A stretch of DNA of 64,000 nt from Rhizobium grahamii CCGE 502. GTDB lineage: Bacteria; Pseudomonadota; Alphaproteobacteria; Rhizobiales; Rhizobiaceae. Position numbers and translations under genes: made by a program. Below the pieces are notes generated by a model, which saw only the letters and a program-made list of their open reading frames with translations, did not search any database and had not been told where the DNA came from. The DNA is taken from assembly GCF_000298315.2 (NCBI RefSeq), contig NZ_AEYE02000031.1, positions 308,290 through 372,289 on the forward strand, given 5' to 3'. Positions 7,837-16,306 of this stretch are shown piece by piece; positions within the stretch are counted from its first letter, which is position 1; every line of letters starts with the position of its first letter.

Positions 7837-8721
7837 CTATGTACGGGTGGCGAGCGTATGGATCGTTTCATTGAACAGCGGCATGCCGCCCGGTGACCAA
7901 CCGAGGGCGCGGATTTTCGCAGTGTCCATCGGCGTCAGCTGTGACTTGTCGGCAGGAAGCGGCAGCCTGTTCAGGCAATCGCGCTCCCAGCGAATGTGTT
8001 CCAGGATGTCCCAGGTATCGAGGGTGACATCGGAGACGTTGAAGGTCTCACCGCAGATACGATTGGCGTCCGCTTCCAGCATCAGCCGTACGGCCCCGCC
8101 GACGTCTCTTCCGTGAACCTCGGTGCCGGCACGTGATGGCAGATGGCGGCCGGCGAGGTAATCTTCAATCAGCTTGTCCCATTTGTTCGGCCGAAGGTCG
8201 CCGTAGACGCCGGTCAAGCGCAGGCTGGCCGTTGCGAAGCCGGGCGCCGCGAGATGCGCGAGGCTGCGTTCGGCGTCGAGCTTGACGTGGCCGTAGAGGG
8301 TCTCGGGTTTCTCGGGCATGCCTTCCATCAGCGTGGTTCCCGGTGCGTGCTCGCCATAGGCGGCGCGGCTCGAAATGAAGATGCAGCGGCGTGTGCCGGC
8401 GCGTTTGGCCGCTTCGAAAAGCCGGACGCTGCCGTCAAGGTTAAGGCGCTTGAAGGTCTCCGGATCATCGCCCTCGCCGCCGCGGTATTTGCCGGGCAGG
8501 TGGTGGAAGGCGGCGTGCACGAAGAAATAGGCGTCGTCAAAGGCTTCGATATGATCGTGCGTCGGATCGAGCGAAAGCGGGGCGAATTCGACCGGTCTTG
8601 AAAAGAAGCGGGGCAGGGGAGCGTGGCGGCCGCCGATGATCACGGTATAGCCGGCGGCGAGCAGTTCTTCGACGATATAACGTCCGACGCGACCTGTTCC
8701 CCCCGATACCAATACCTTCAT
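7837..8721 (-). CDS. sqdC: SqdC-like NAD-dependent epimerase/reductase
   Basis: 294-residue extended short-chain dehydrogenase. The Rossmann start MKVLVSGGTGRVGRYIVEELLAAGY (GGTGRVG, residues 7-13) and a YGHVKLDAE active-site segment (YxxxK) are visible. Its start overlaps the stop of the sqdD gene by 4 bases (ATGA) in the order sqdB-sqdD-sqdC. In Sinorhizobium meliloti sqdBDC is needed for sulfoquinovosyl diacylglycerol, the sulfur-containing membrane lipid; the exact reaction of SqdC is not settled in what I know. The name is based on order and family, which match well. Confidence 0.8.
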   Translation of the reverse strand: MKVLVSGGTGRVGRYIVEELLAAGYTVIIGGRHAPLPRFFSRPVEFAPLSLDPTHDHIEAFDDAYFFVHAAFHHLPGKYRGGEGDDPETFKRLNLDGSVRLFEAAKRAGTRRCIFISSRAAYGEHAPGTTLMEGMPEKPETLYGHVKLDAERSLAHLAAPGFATASLRLTGVYGDLRPNKWDKLIEDYLAGRHLPSRAGTEVHGRDVGGAVRLMLEADANRICGETFNVSDVTLDTWDILEHIRWERDCLNRLPLPADKSQLTPMDTAKIRALGWSPGGMPLFNETIHTLATRT

Positions 8722-9539
8722 GCCGCCTCGTCAGGGTTGGTCATTGTCGATGGATCCGGCAGGTCATCGCCGGCATAGAACGCATGCCAAAGGTCGATCA
8801 GCGGCCGCAGTTTATCGGCCTTCGGATGATTCGTCTCCCACGGCTTCTCATACTGGTAATGCAGGACGGAAATACTCTGCCAGTCCCAAAGCCGGGGCAT
8901 GGTGAACCACACGTACTGGAGCATGTTGAAATAGACGGGCAAGCCGTGCCAATCCGGGAAAAACTCCTGCAGGAAGGTCTGGTCCGTCCGCTTCCAGAAC
9001 ACCCCCGGCTGATCCAGCCGTTCCAGCATGCGCTGGAATGTCTCTTCGGACGGTTGCGCGACGAAGACTCCGGAGTTCAGCCGGTGAAAGTCCGCAAGGG
9101 ACTCATAGACATTCGGGGCGGCGGAAAACTCGGGGTAGCGGAAGAGCTTGTCGATGTTTCGCAGCACGAGCGCGTCGGCGTCGATGAAGACGCAGCTGGC
9201 ATATTCGGTCAGTTGCCATAGGCGCAGCTTGCAGAAATTGTCGAGCGGCGAGTGAAACGCCGGCTTGCGTCCCTTTGTGAAGGGGGCCGCGGTATGCAGA
9301 TTGGATCGAGCATGACGCTCATTGAACGCGGCTGACAGCGGCAGATGTTCGACCGGCACGAGACGGCAGTCGAGCTGCAGGAGTGGGCCAAGGTTGGCTT
9401 GGTCGGCGCCTGCCGTATGGAGGATGACGATGTCCGCTGGAGTGGCGGTTCGGCGCAAGGATGCCGCAAGCGCCTTGGCGCCCATGGCGTAGTCGTCGTT
9501 GGTGACGAGCGTGACATAGGCGTGCCGAGGCTCACTCAT
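8718..9539 (-). CDS. sqdD: SqdD family 8 glycosyltransferase
   Basis: 273-residue glycosyltransferase of family GT8, resembling glycogenin. The start YVTLVTNDDYAMGAKALAASLR is the GT8 N-terminal pattern, and FIDADALVL (DAD, metal/nucleotide-sugar site) is intact. RLNSGVFVAQPSEETF and the C-terminal VLHYQYEKPWE (HxxxKPW, family motif) are also present. In the sulfolipid pathway SqdD is the candidate enzyme that moves sulfoquinovose from UDP-sulfoquinovose to diacylglycerol. Four-base overlaps with both neighbours indicate tight translational coupling. Confidence 0.87.
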   Translation of the reverse strand: MSEPRHAYVTLVTNDDYAMGAKALAASLRRTATPADIVILHTAGADQANLGPLLQLDCRLVPVEHLPLSAAFNERHARSNLHTAAPFTKGRKPAFHSPLDNFCKLRLWQLTEYASCVFIDADALVLRNIDKLFRYPEFSAAPNVYESLADFHRLNSGVFVAQPSEETFQRMLERLDQPGVFWKRTDQTFLQEFFPDWHGLPVYFNMLQYVWFTMPRLWDWQSISVLHYQYEKPWETNHPKADKLRPLIDLWHAFYAGDDLPDPSTMTNPDEAA

Positions 9540-10756
9540 GAAACGGACTTCAGCCTCTTGCCTTCCGGATCACGGTTGATCGTGGCCGCAATGTCTTTCG
9601 TCCAGGCAGAGACTGCCGGGACGCGCGACCGATCGACGCGATAGGCAAATTTCTTGGCGACGTCGACGATTTCGCTCAGAAGACCTGCCTGGAGGGTGAT
9701 CGGATCGAGACCGAGACTGCGGAATTTCTCGTTCTTGACGATGAGTTCGTTTTCCGGCGCTTCCTTGCGCGGGTTCGGCAGCCAGGCGATCTCGGCGCCG
9801 CTCAGCTTGGCGATCATTTCCGCTAGATCGCGCACCCGATGCGTTTCGGTCATCTGGTTGAAGATCTCGACACGGGCGCCTCGGGCAGGCGGGTTGTTCA
9901 AGGCAAGCTCGATACAGCGGACCGAATCCTGGATGTGGATGAAGGCACGGGTCTGGCCGCCGGTGCCGTGGACGGTCAGGGGATAGCCGATCGCCGCCTG
10001 GATCAGGAAGCGGTTCAGCACTGTGCCATAATCGCCGTCATAGTCGAAGCGATTGATCAGCTGCGGATGCCGACACGTCTGCTCGGTGTGGGTGCCCCAG
10101 ACAATGCCCTGGTGCAGGTCGGTGATGCGCAGGCCGTCGTTCTTGGCGTAGAAGTGGAATAGCAGCTGATCCAGGCACTTGGTCATGTGATAGATCGAGC
10201 CGGGATTGGACGGGTAGAGGATTTCCTGGCTGACGGTCTCGCCATTCGCCGTCTGGATGCCAACCGGCAGATAGCCCTCGGGGATCGCTGCGCCGACCGT
10301 TGAATAGCCGTAGACGCCCATCGTGCCGAGGTGGATCAGATGCGCGTCGAGTTGAAGTTCTACGAGCGCATTCAGGAGGTTATGGGTGGCGTTGACGTTG
10401 TTGTTGACGGTGTAGTTCTTGTGGCGGTCGCTCTTCATGGAGTAGGGCGCCGCGCGCTGTTCGGCGAAATGAATGATGGCATCCGGCCGGTTCTCGGCTA
10501 GCCACTTCTTCAGCAGCTCGTAGTCCTTGGCGAGGTCGATCAGGTTGAAATGAATGCGCCGGCCGGTTTCCGCGTGCCAGATGCGCGTCCGCTCCTGGAT
10601 CGAGTCCATTGGGGTCAGCGACTGAACCCCGAGTTCAGTGTCGATCCAGCGCCGCGAGAGGTTGTCGAGAATATGAACATCGTGTCCCGTGTCGGAGAGA
10701 TGCAATGATGTCGGCCAACCGATGAATCCGTCTCCGCCCATCACTGCAATCTTCAT
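9536..10756 (-). CDS. sqdB: UDP-sulfoquinovose synthase
   Basis: 406-residue enzyme that makes UDP-sulfoquinovose from UDP-glucose and sulfite. The N-terminal NAD-binding motif is GGDGFIGWP (residues 7-15), followed by DNLSRRWIDTELGVQSLTP, a stretch specific to SqdB/SQD1 proteins. HFAEQRAAPYSM and SIYHMTKCLDQ (Tyr and Lys of the catalytic triad) follow. The VWGTHTEQT segment and RAFIHIQDSVRCIELAL are also characteristic. Length agrees with bacterial SqdB. It is the first gene of a three-gene minus-strand operon; the start at 10756 is divergent from ybgC with a 119-base gap. Confidence 0.94.
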   Translation of the reverse strand: MKIAVMGGDGFIGWPTSLHLSDTGHDVHILDNLSRRWIDTELGVQSLTPMDSIQERTRIWHAETGRRIHFNLIDLAKDYELLKKWLAENRPDAIIHFAEQRAAPYSMKSDRHKNYTVNNNVNATHNLLNALVELQLDAHLIHLGTMGVYGYSTVGAAIPEGYLPVGIQTANGETVSQEILYPSNPGSIYHMTKCLDQLLFHFYAKNDGLRITDLHQGIVWGTHTEQTCRHPQLINRFDYDGDYGTVLNRFLIQAAIGYPLTVHGTGGQTRAFIHIQDSVRCIELALNNPPARGARVEIFNQMTETHRVRDLAEMIAKLSGAEIAWLPNPRKEAPENELIVKNEKFRSLGLDPITLQAGLLSEIVDVAKKFAYRVDRSRVPAVSAWTKDIAATINRDPEGKRLKSVS

Positions 10757-10875
10757 CGCATCGTCTCCTGCTTGAATGTCTCTGTCAAAAATTACTTAGG
10801 AAGCGTGACAATTGTTCAATGCTTGCAAGGCGGAAAGTCTTCCGCCAAAGAGGGCGCGTGACTTTGGAGAAAATT

Positions 10876-11340
10876 ATGGCGGACAACGGGTTTTCGATTT
10901 CGGGTGAACTCACGGAAACGGGTCACCGGCTCCTGCAGCGGGTCTACTACGAGGACACCGATTTTTCCGGCCTCGTCTACCATGCGCGTTATCTTCACTT
11001 CCTCGAGCGTGGCCGCACCGACTACCTCCGTTGTCTCGGCGTCGAGCAGCGCGAACTCATCAATGCGGACGAGGAGGGGCTTGTCTTCGTCGTTCACCGC
11101 ATGGAGATCGACTTCAAGCAGCCGGCGCGGATGGACGACATCCTGACCGTGCTGACCCACACCGAAAAAGCCGGCGGCGCCAAGATGGTCCTCAATCAGG
11201 AGATTCGGCGCGGTGAAACGCTGCTGATCGCCGCCAAGGTAATCATCGCCGTTATCAACGCCAATGCCAGGCCGCGACGACTGCCGGAGACACTCGCCGA
11301 GAAATTTCTCGAAGGCAGCAAGCCGCTCCGCGGGCCTTGA
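10876..11340 (+). CDS. ybgC: Tol-Pal associated acyl-CoA thioesterase YbgC
   Basis: 154-residue hotdog-fold thioesterase. The signature RVYYEDTDFSGLVYHARYLHFLERGR holds the catalytic Asp (YEDTDFSG) and is typical of YbgC. Start 10876 is chosen because the protein then begins MADNGFSISGEL as in relatives, with a TGGAGAAA ribosome site; an in-frame start 57 bases upstream adds a basic tail without support. YbgC acts on acyl-CoA or acyl-ACP and is found with tol-pal in most proteobacteria. Here 442 bases separate it from tolQ, so it may be transcribed apart from it. Confidence 0.92.
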   Translation: MADNGFSISGELTETGHRLLQRVYYEDTDFSGLVYHARYLHFLERGRTDYLRCLGVEQRELINADEEGLVFVVHRMEIDFKQPARMDDILTVLTHTEKAGGAKMVLNQEIRRGETLLIAAKVIIAVINANARPRRLPETLAEKFLEGSKPLRGP

Positions 11341-11782
11341 GCCCTTGCCGCGCGCAATGCGATCGACGCGGCTTGTGCGCGGTGATTCGCCTGGGTCGAT
11401 CGCGAACGCTGAAAAGACGCGGGATTTCCGGTCTTGCATAAACATGAGTTTTGTGTGAAGGAATTTGCGCGCTGGAAGATAAGCGCTGTTGTGGTCATCG
11501 ACCTAGATCTGACCAAGTAATCCAAGGGATAAATCTTTCGCCGATAGTTTCGCTGTCATGATCCGGCGCTAACGAACTGTTAACCATAATAGTGTCTTAC
11601 TCGGATTGTCAGAGTTTGTGCGGTGCACGCCTTCCTTTGACCAAATTTGACGGCAAGGAAGGCGGATAAGAGCTTGGAAGCTTGACCAGGGCTTTGGGCG
11701 GCGGCCGCCAGACACTTCTTGCGAGATCACTTTGTGCCGCCCGGTCAAGTGCCGGGCGTTTGGATTCGGGGATTTTGGATCA
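11341..11782. other. Intergenic region upstream of tolQ
   Basis: No reading frame with coding character was found on either strand. It holds a TTAACCAT octamer at 11580-11587 (possible CtrA half-site) and, 24 bases before tolQ, a hairpin CGCCCGG / CCGGGCG with a seven-base loop at 11738-11758. The hairpin is followed by a T-poor stretch, so it is more likely a leader structure than a terminator. The tolQ promoter is expected in this region. Confidence 0.6.
11580..11587 (+). promoter_or_regulatory. TTAACCAT octamer, possible CtrA half-site (tolQ)
   Basis: The octamer TTAACCAT is one of the known CtrA-associated motifs in Caulobacter. It lies about 196 bases upstream of tolQ, and the same TGTTAACCATAAT context recurs upstream of pal at 15534. 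Regulation by CtrA is inference. Confidence 0.4.
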
Positions 11783-12502
11783 ATGGAACAAGTAGGATTG
11801 GCAGCAGCAACGGCCGACGTCAGCCTCTGGTCGCTGTTTATGCAGGCAGGTCTCGTCGTCAAGCTGGTCATGCTCGGGCTCATCGCAGCCTCGGTCTGGA
11901 CCTGGGCGATCGTCATCGACAAGTATCTGGCGTATGGTCGCGCACGGCGCCAGTTCGAGAAGTTCGAGCAGGTATTCTGGTCGGGCCAGTCGCTGGAAGA
12001 GCTTTATCGGACGCTGTCGGAACGCAACAATACCGGCCTTGCCGCGATCTTCGTTGCGGCCATGCGCGAATGGAAGAAGTCGTTCGAGCGCGGTGCGCGC
12101 TCCCCGATCGGTCTGCAGATGCGTATCGACCGCGCCATGGACGTTACGCTGGCGCGTGAATCCGAATTCCTCTCAGCCCGTCTCGGCTCGCTCGCGACGA
12201 TTGGTTCTGCCGGTCCGTTCATCGGCCTCTTCGGTACGGTCGTCGGTATCATGACCTCGTTCCAGGCGATCGCCGGCTCGAAGTCGACGAACCTCGCGGT
12301 CGTTGCTCCCGGTATCGCCGAAGCGCTGCTTGCAACCGCAATCGGCCTCGTTGCCGCTATTCCGGCCGTTATCGCCTACAACAAGTTCACTGCCGACGCC
12401 GGCAAGCTTTCGGGCCGTATGGAAGGCTTCGCGGATGAATTCTCCGCCATCCTTTCGCGCCAGATCGACGAGAAACTGCAGCCGCGCCAGGCCGCGCAGT
12501 AA
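11783..12502 (+). CDS. tolQ: Tol-Pal system protein TolQ
   Basis: 239-residue inner membrane protein of the ExbB/TolQ/MotA family, part of the proton-driven TolQRA motor that constricts the outer membrane at division. Three helices are visible: about residues 18-40, and the paired C-terminal helices around LGSLATIGSAGPFIGLFGTVVGIMTSF and GIAEALLATAIGLVAAIPAVIAYN. These two carry the proton-path small residues and Thr/Pro typical of TolQ. The start is set at MEQVGLAAATADVSLW; an upstream in-frame start would add a Cys/Arg-rich tail. First gene of tolQRAB-pal-cpoB. Confidence 0.96.
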   Translation: MEQVGLAAATADVSLWSLFMQAGLVVKLVMLGLIAASVWTWAIVIDKYLAYGRARRQFEKFEQVFWSGQSLEELYRTLSERNNTGLAAIFVAAMREWKKSFERGARSPIGLQMRIDRAMDVTLARESEFLSARLGSLATIGSAGPFIGLFGTVVGIMTSFQAIAGSKSTNLAVVAPGIAEALLATAIGLVAAIPAVIAYNKFTADAGKLSGRMEGFADEFSAILSRQIDEKLQPRQAAQ

Positions 12503-12525
12503 TCGACGGGAACGGAGTCAACGAT

Positions 12526-12987
12526 ATGGGTATGGGTGCTCCAAGCGGTGGCGGTAGCGGCGGTGGCCGCGGTGGCCGTCGTCGTGGTGGCCACAGAGGT
12601 GGCGCGATCTCCGAAATCAACGTGACGCCGCTCGTCGACGTCATGCTCGTGCTTTTGATCATCTTCATGGTGGCAGCACCGATGATGACGGTCGGCGTCC
12701 CGGTCGACTTGCCGGAGACACAGGCCAAGGCGCTGAATTCCGAAACGCAGCCGATCACGATCTCGGTCAAGAACGACGGCCAGGTGTTCCTGCAGGAAAC
12801 ACCGATCCCGGTCGAAGAGATTGCCGCGAAGCTCGAGGCGATCGCAACGACCGGCTACAATGAACGCATCTTCGTTCGCGGCGACGCGACCGCGCCCTAT
12901 GGCGTGATCGCCGACGTCATGGCCCGCATCCAGGGTGCCGGCTACAAGAACATCGGCCTCGTGACGCAGCAGAAGAAGGACCAATAG
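12526..12987 (+). CDS. tolR: Tol-Pal system protein TolR
   Basis: 153-residue ExbD/TolR family protein. It has an unusual Gly/Arg-rich N-terminus (residues 3-27) before EINVTPLVDVMLVLLIIFMVAAPMM, the single membrane helix with the proton-carrying Asp (PLVDVMLVLLIIF). The periplasmic part with VDLPET, ISVKNDGQVFLQ and VFVRGDATAPYGVIADVM-like strands is complete. TolR couples TolQ proton flow to TolA. It lies 23 bases after tolQ and 8 bases before tolA. Confidence 0.95.
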   Translation: MGMGAPSGGGSGGGRGGRRRGGHRGGAISEINVTPLVDVMLVLLIIFMVAAPMMTVGVPVDLPETQAKALNSETQPITISVKNDGQVFLQETPIPVEEIAAKLEAIATTGYNERIFVRGDATAPYGVIADVMARIQGAGYKNIGLVTQQKKDQ

Positions 12988-12995
12988 CGAACGCT

Positions 12996-14126
12996 ATGAA
13001 GGCCAGTATCGTCACATCTGCGGCTCTGCACTGTGCACTGCTTGCCTGGGCGCTGATCTCGATCGGCTCCCCGGAGCAGTTCAAGGTCGAGGATTTCGAG
13101 GCGATGCCCGTCGACCTCGTGCCCGTAGAAGAAATGACGCAGATGCAGCAGGGCGACAAGACGGCCAAGCCCAGCGAAAAGCCGGCGCCGAAGCCGACGG
13201 CCAAGCCGACCAATGTCGAAAACGCCGAGAACATGGGCGAGAACAAGGTCGACCTCAAGACGCCGCCGGTCCCGAACGCCAAGCCCAGCAATAACGAGAG
13301 CGCTGCTGCCCCCAAGGCCGTCGAAAAGCCTCTTCCTCAGAATGATCCCGTCCCCAACGAGGTGAAGGAGATCATGAAGGAGGAGACGGACGTCGAGCCG
13401 AAGCAGGTCGCGTCCATCACCCCGCCAAAGCCCGAAATCACCCCGCCGACGCCGCCAAAGCCTGAGGAAACGCCACAGGAACAGCCGGAGCCACCGAAGC
13501 CGGACGCCGAGGCGCTGCCGGACAAGGTTCCGACTCCGGTCGTGAAGCCGCAAGCCAAGCCGCCGGAACAGAAGCCGGCCGAAAAGCCCCCGGAGAAAAA
13601 GACCGAGGATCAGGCGAAGGCGGACGAAAAGCCGACGGACAAGAAGAAGGCCGACAAGAAGCAGGAGAAAGCGAAGTCCGCCTCCTCCAAGCAGAGCGAC
13701 TTCAACGCCGACGATATCGCGGCGCTGCTGAACAAGCAGGACCCGTCGAATGGCGGAGCCAAGAGTTCGACCGAGGTTGCTTCGCTCGGTGCCAAGAAAG
13801 CCACCGGTGGCTCCAAGCTCTCGATGAGCGAGATGGATGCGCTGCGTAGCGCGATCGCCGGCAACTGGTCGGTTATCCCGGGGATGGAAGGTGCTAGCGA
13901 CGTTCGCATCAAGGTCCACATGAAGCTGGACCCTGACGGTAACATCATCGGCTCGCCCGAGGTCGAAGCAGTTGGCGGCACCAACGAGGCGACGCGCATG
14001 GCGTTGGCAAGCGGTGCCAAGCGTGCCGTCATGAAGTCGTCGCCCTTCACCAGTCTCCCGAAAGACAAATATGACGCCTGGGGCGAAGTTATCGTCAACT
14101 TCGATCCCAGTGATCTAGCACTTTAA
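12996..14126 (+). CDS. tolA: Tol-Pal system protein TolA
   Basis: 376-residue inner-membrane-anchored protein linking TolQR to Pal and TolB. An N-terminal helix (about residues 3-24) is followed by a long Pro/Lys/Glu-rich linker (about 45-245). The linker contains many PKP and EKP repeats instead of the Ala-rich coiled coil of E. coli TolA. A C-terminal TolA/TonB-like domain follows (about 270-376: [36 protein letters not shown]). The proline-rich linker is common in rhizobia and gives a stiff periplasmic spacer. The gene is 8 bases after tolR and 22 bases before the chosen tolB start. Confidence 0.93.
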   Translation: MKASIVTSAALHCALLAWALISIGSPEQFKVEDFEAMPVDLVPVEEMTQMQQGDKTAKPSEKPAPKPTAKPTNVENAENMGENKVDLKTPPVPNAKPSNNESAAAPKAVEKPLPQNDPVPNEVKEIMKEETDVEPKQVASITPPKPEITPPTPPKPEETPQEQPEPPKPDAEALPDKVPTPVVKPQAKPPEQKPAEKPPEKKTEDQAKADEKPTDKKKADKKQEKAKSASSKQSDFNADDIAALLNKQDPSNGGAKSSTEVASLGAKKATGGSKLSMSEMDALRSAIAGNWSVIPGMEGASDVRIKVHMKLDPDGNIIGSPEVEAVGGTNEATRMALASGAKRAVMKSSPFTSLPKDKYDAWGEVIVNFDPSDLAL

Positions 14127-14148
14127 AATGCTGAAAGGCTTGTCCTCC

Positions 14149-15459
14149 ATGACCAAGTGTTCCCTCATTCGCGCCTTGATGGTCGCCGTCGGCATGATAA
14201 CCACTGCGGTTGTCGCCACGCCGGCCAACGCGCTTGTCGAAATCAACATTAACAAAGGTAACGTCGAGCCGCTGCCGATCGCGATCACCGACTTCCTGCA
14301 GGGCGACATGGGTGCCCAGGTTTCACAGGTGATTGCCGCCGACCTTCAGCGCTCCGGCCTTTTCAAGCCGATCGACAAGAACGCCTTCATCGAGAAGATC
14401 TCCAACCCGGATGCCGCCCCGCGCTTCGAGGACTGGAAGGTCATTAATGCGCAGGCACTCGTGACCGGTCGGGTGACGCAGGAAAGCGACGGACGTCTGC
14501 GCGCCGAGTTCCGTCTCTGGGATACGTTTGCCGGCACGCAGATGACCGGGCAGCAATTCTACACGCAGCCGGAGAACTGGCGCCGCGTTGCTCACATCAT
14601 CGCCGACGCGATCTACAAGCAGATCACCGGCGAGGAAGGCTACTTCGATACGCGCGTCGTGTTCGTTTCGGAGTCTGGGACCAAGCAGGAGCGCAAGCGC
14701 CAGCTCGCCATCATGGACCAGGACGGCTTCAACGTCCGCATGCTGACGAACGGCAGCGACCTGGTTCTGACGCCGCGCTTCTCGCCGAACCGGCAGGAAG
14801 TCACCTACATGTCCTTCGCCAACCAGCAGCCGCGGGTTTACCTGCTGCAGCTTGAAACGGGACAGCGCGAAGTTGTCGGCAACTTCCCGGGTATGACCTT
14901 CTCCCCGCGCTTCTCGCCTGATGGCCAGAAGGTCGTGATGAGCCTTCAACAGGAAGGCAACGCCAACATCTACACGATGGACCTGCGGTCGCGCACGACG
15001 ACGCGCCTGACCTCGACGGCCGCCATCGATACCTCGCCGTCCTATTCGCCGGACGGTGGGCGGATCGTGTTCGAAAGCGACCGCGGCGGCAAGCAGCAGA
15101 TCTACGTCATGAATGCCGACGGCTCCGGCCAGACGCGCATCTCCTTCGGCGACGGCAACTACTCCACGCCTGTCTGGTCTCCGCGCGGCGATCTGATCGC
15201 CTTCACCAAGCAGTCGGGCGGCAAGTTCTCGATCGGCGTGATGAAGCCGGACGGTTCGGGCGAGCGAATCCTGACGACGGGCTTCCACAACGAGGGCCCG
15301 ACCTGGGCACCGAATGGCCGCGTCATCATGTTCTTCCGCCAGGCCGCCGGTGCGGGTGGTCCGCAGCTCTACTCGATCGATCTGACGGGCTACAATGAGC
15401 AACTTATCAAGACCCCGACCTACGCTTCCGACCCGGCCTGGTCGCCGCTTCTCGAGTAG
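14149..15459 (+). CDS. tolB: Tol-Pal system protein TolB
   Basis: 436-residue periplasmic protein with a signal peptide ([28 protein letters not shown]), an N-terminal alpha/beta domain ([20 protein letters not shown]) and a six-bladed beta-propeller. The propeller shows WD40-like PD40 repeats: [52 protein letters not shown] and [12 protein letters not shown]. TolB binds Pal and is displaced by TolA. The start at 14149 is preferred because GAAAGG lies about 12 bases before it and the signal peptide starts cleanly; an ATG at 14128 is the alternative. Confidence 0.94.
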   Translation: MTKCSLIRALMVAVGMITTAVVATPANALVEININKGNVEPLPIAITDFLQGDMGAQVSQVIAADLQRSGLFKPIDKNAFIEKISNPDAAPRFEDWKVINAQALVTGRVTQESDGRLRAEFRLWDTFAGTQMTGQQFYTQPENWRRVAHIIADAIYKQITGEEGYFDTRVVFVSESGTKQERKRQLAIMDQDGFNVRMLTNGSDLVLTPRFSPNRQEVTYMSFANQQPRVYLLQLETGQREVVGNFPGMTFSPRFSPDGQKVVMSLQQEGNANIYTMDLRSRTTTRLTSTAAIDTSPSYSPDGGRIVFESDRGGKQQIYVMNADGSGQTRISFGDGNYSTPVWSPRGDLIAFTKQSGGKFSIGVMKPDGSGERILTTGFHNEGPTWAPNGRVIMFFRQAAGAGGPQLYSIDLTGYNEQLIKTPTYASDPAWSPLLE

Positions 15460-15535
15460 AAAAGCCTGTGGACGTGCCTTTTTGTCGCCGCAAAAATCCC
15501 TGATTGGGGCGACTGAGGGACAAATCAACCATCTG

Positions 15536-15543
15536 TTAACCAT
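15536..15543 (+). promoter_or_regulatory. TTAACCAT octamer, possible CtrA half-site (pal)
   Basis: Second TTAACCAT in the tol cluster, 73 bases before the pal start, followed by another TTAACC at 15560. The 13 bases around it are the same as around the tolQ site. CtrA control is inferred. Confidence 0.4.
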
Positions 15544-15615
15544 AATTCTTGAATGCCGATTAACCCAATACGGTTACAGTCCGGCAACCTTAATCAAGTC
15601 GCAAGGAGACCGGCC

Positions 15616-16146
15616 ATGAGCCGAATTCACACCCCGGCAATGAGCCGCATGCAGAATTTCGCCCGCAACCCCGTCATGATCGCGCTTGTCGCCGGTCTTG
15701 CTCTGGCCGGTTGCGCCAACAAGAAGAACATGGCCAACAGCGCCGGTGACCTCGGCCTTGGCGCCGGCGCCGCAACGCCGGGTTCGGCCCAGGACTTCAC
15801 CGTCAACGTCGGCGACCGCATCTTCTTCGACACCGACTCCACCTCGATCCGCGCCGACGCCGCCCAGACGCTTGACCGTCAGGCTCAGTGGCTCGCTCGC
15901 TATCCGAAGTATGCCATCACCGTCGAAGGTCACGCCGACGAACGCGGCACGCGCGAATACAACCTTGCCCTCGGTGCTCGCCGTGCAGCCGCCACCAAGG
16001 ATTACCTTGCTTCGCGCGGTGTTCCGGCTCAGCGCATGAAGACCATCTCCTACGGCAAGGAACGCCCGGTCGCCGTCTGCGACGATATTTCCTGCTGGTC
16101 GCAGAACCGCCGCGCGGTCACCGTTCTGGGTGGTGCCGGCATGTAA
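15616..16146 (+). CDS. pal: Peptidoglycan-associated lipoprotein Pal
   Basis: 176-residue outer membrane lipoprotein. The lipobox is LALAGC (Cys about residue 34), after a Met/Arg-rich N-terminus. The OmpA-like domain has RIFFDTDSTSIRADA and ITVEGHADERGTREYNLALGARRAAATKDYLASRG, the peptidoglycan (diaminopimelate)-binding pattern. Start 15616 has an AAGGAGA ribosome site; upstream in-frame starts lack one. Two Cys near the end (VCDDISCW) are typical for rhizobial Pal. It is followed by a clear terminator, which separates it in part from cpoB. Confidence 0.95.
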   Translation: MSRIHTPAMSRMQNFARNPVMIALVAGLALAGCANKKNMANSAGDLGLGAGAATPGSAQDFTVNVGDRIFFDTDSTSIRADAAQTLDRQAQWLARYPKYAITVEGHADERGTREYNLALGARRAAATKDYLASRGVPAQRMKTISYGKERPVAVCDDISCWSQNRRAVTVLGGAGM

Positions 16147-16168
16147 TTGCCGGGAAATATTACAATTT

Positions 16169-16206
16169 CGAAAGGCGGCTCCATTGCGGGCCGCCTTTTC
16201 TTTTTG
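16169..16206 (+). terminator. Terminator after pal
   Basis: GAAAGGCGGC / GCCGCCTTTTC stem with a ten-base loop, followed by TTTTT (16201-16206). It lies about 25 bases after the pal stop and 100 bases before cpoB. Confidence 0.85.
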
Positions 16207-16306
16207 AACACACTTTGGCCAGTTTCCGTTGCTTTTTGAAAGCAATTGGAAAAATCTCCTGTTCGTGCCAAAGGGTGCGAAGAATCACTGGGACAGGACG
16301 AACCAT

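Noticed and set aside
14323-15543. Minus-strand open frame over tolB
   Set aside because: Antisense of the beta-propeller gene; composition typical of a shadow.
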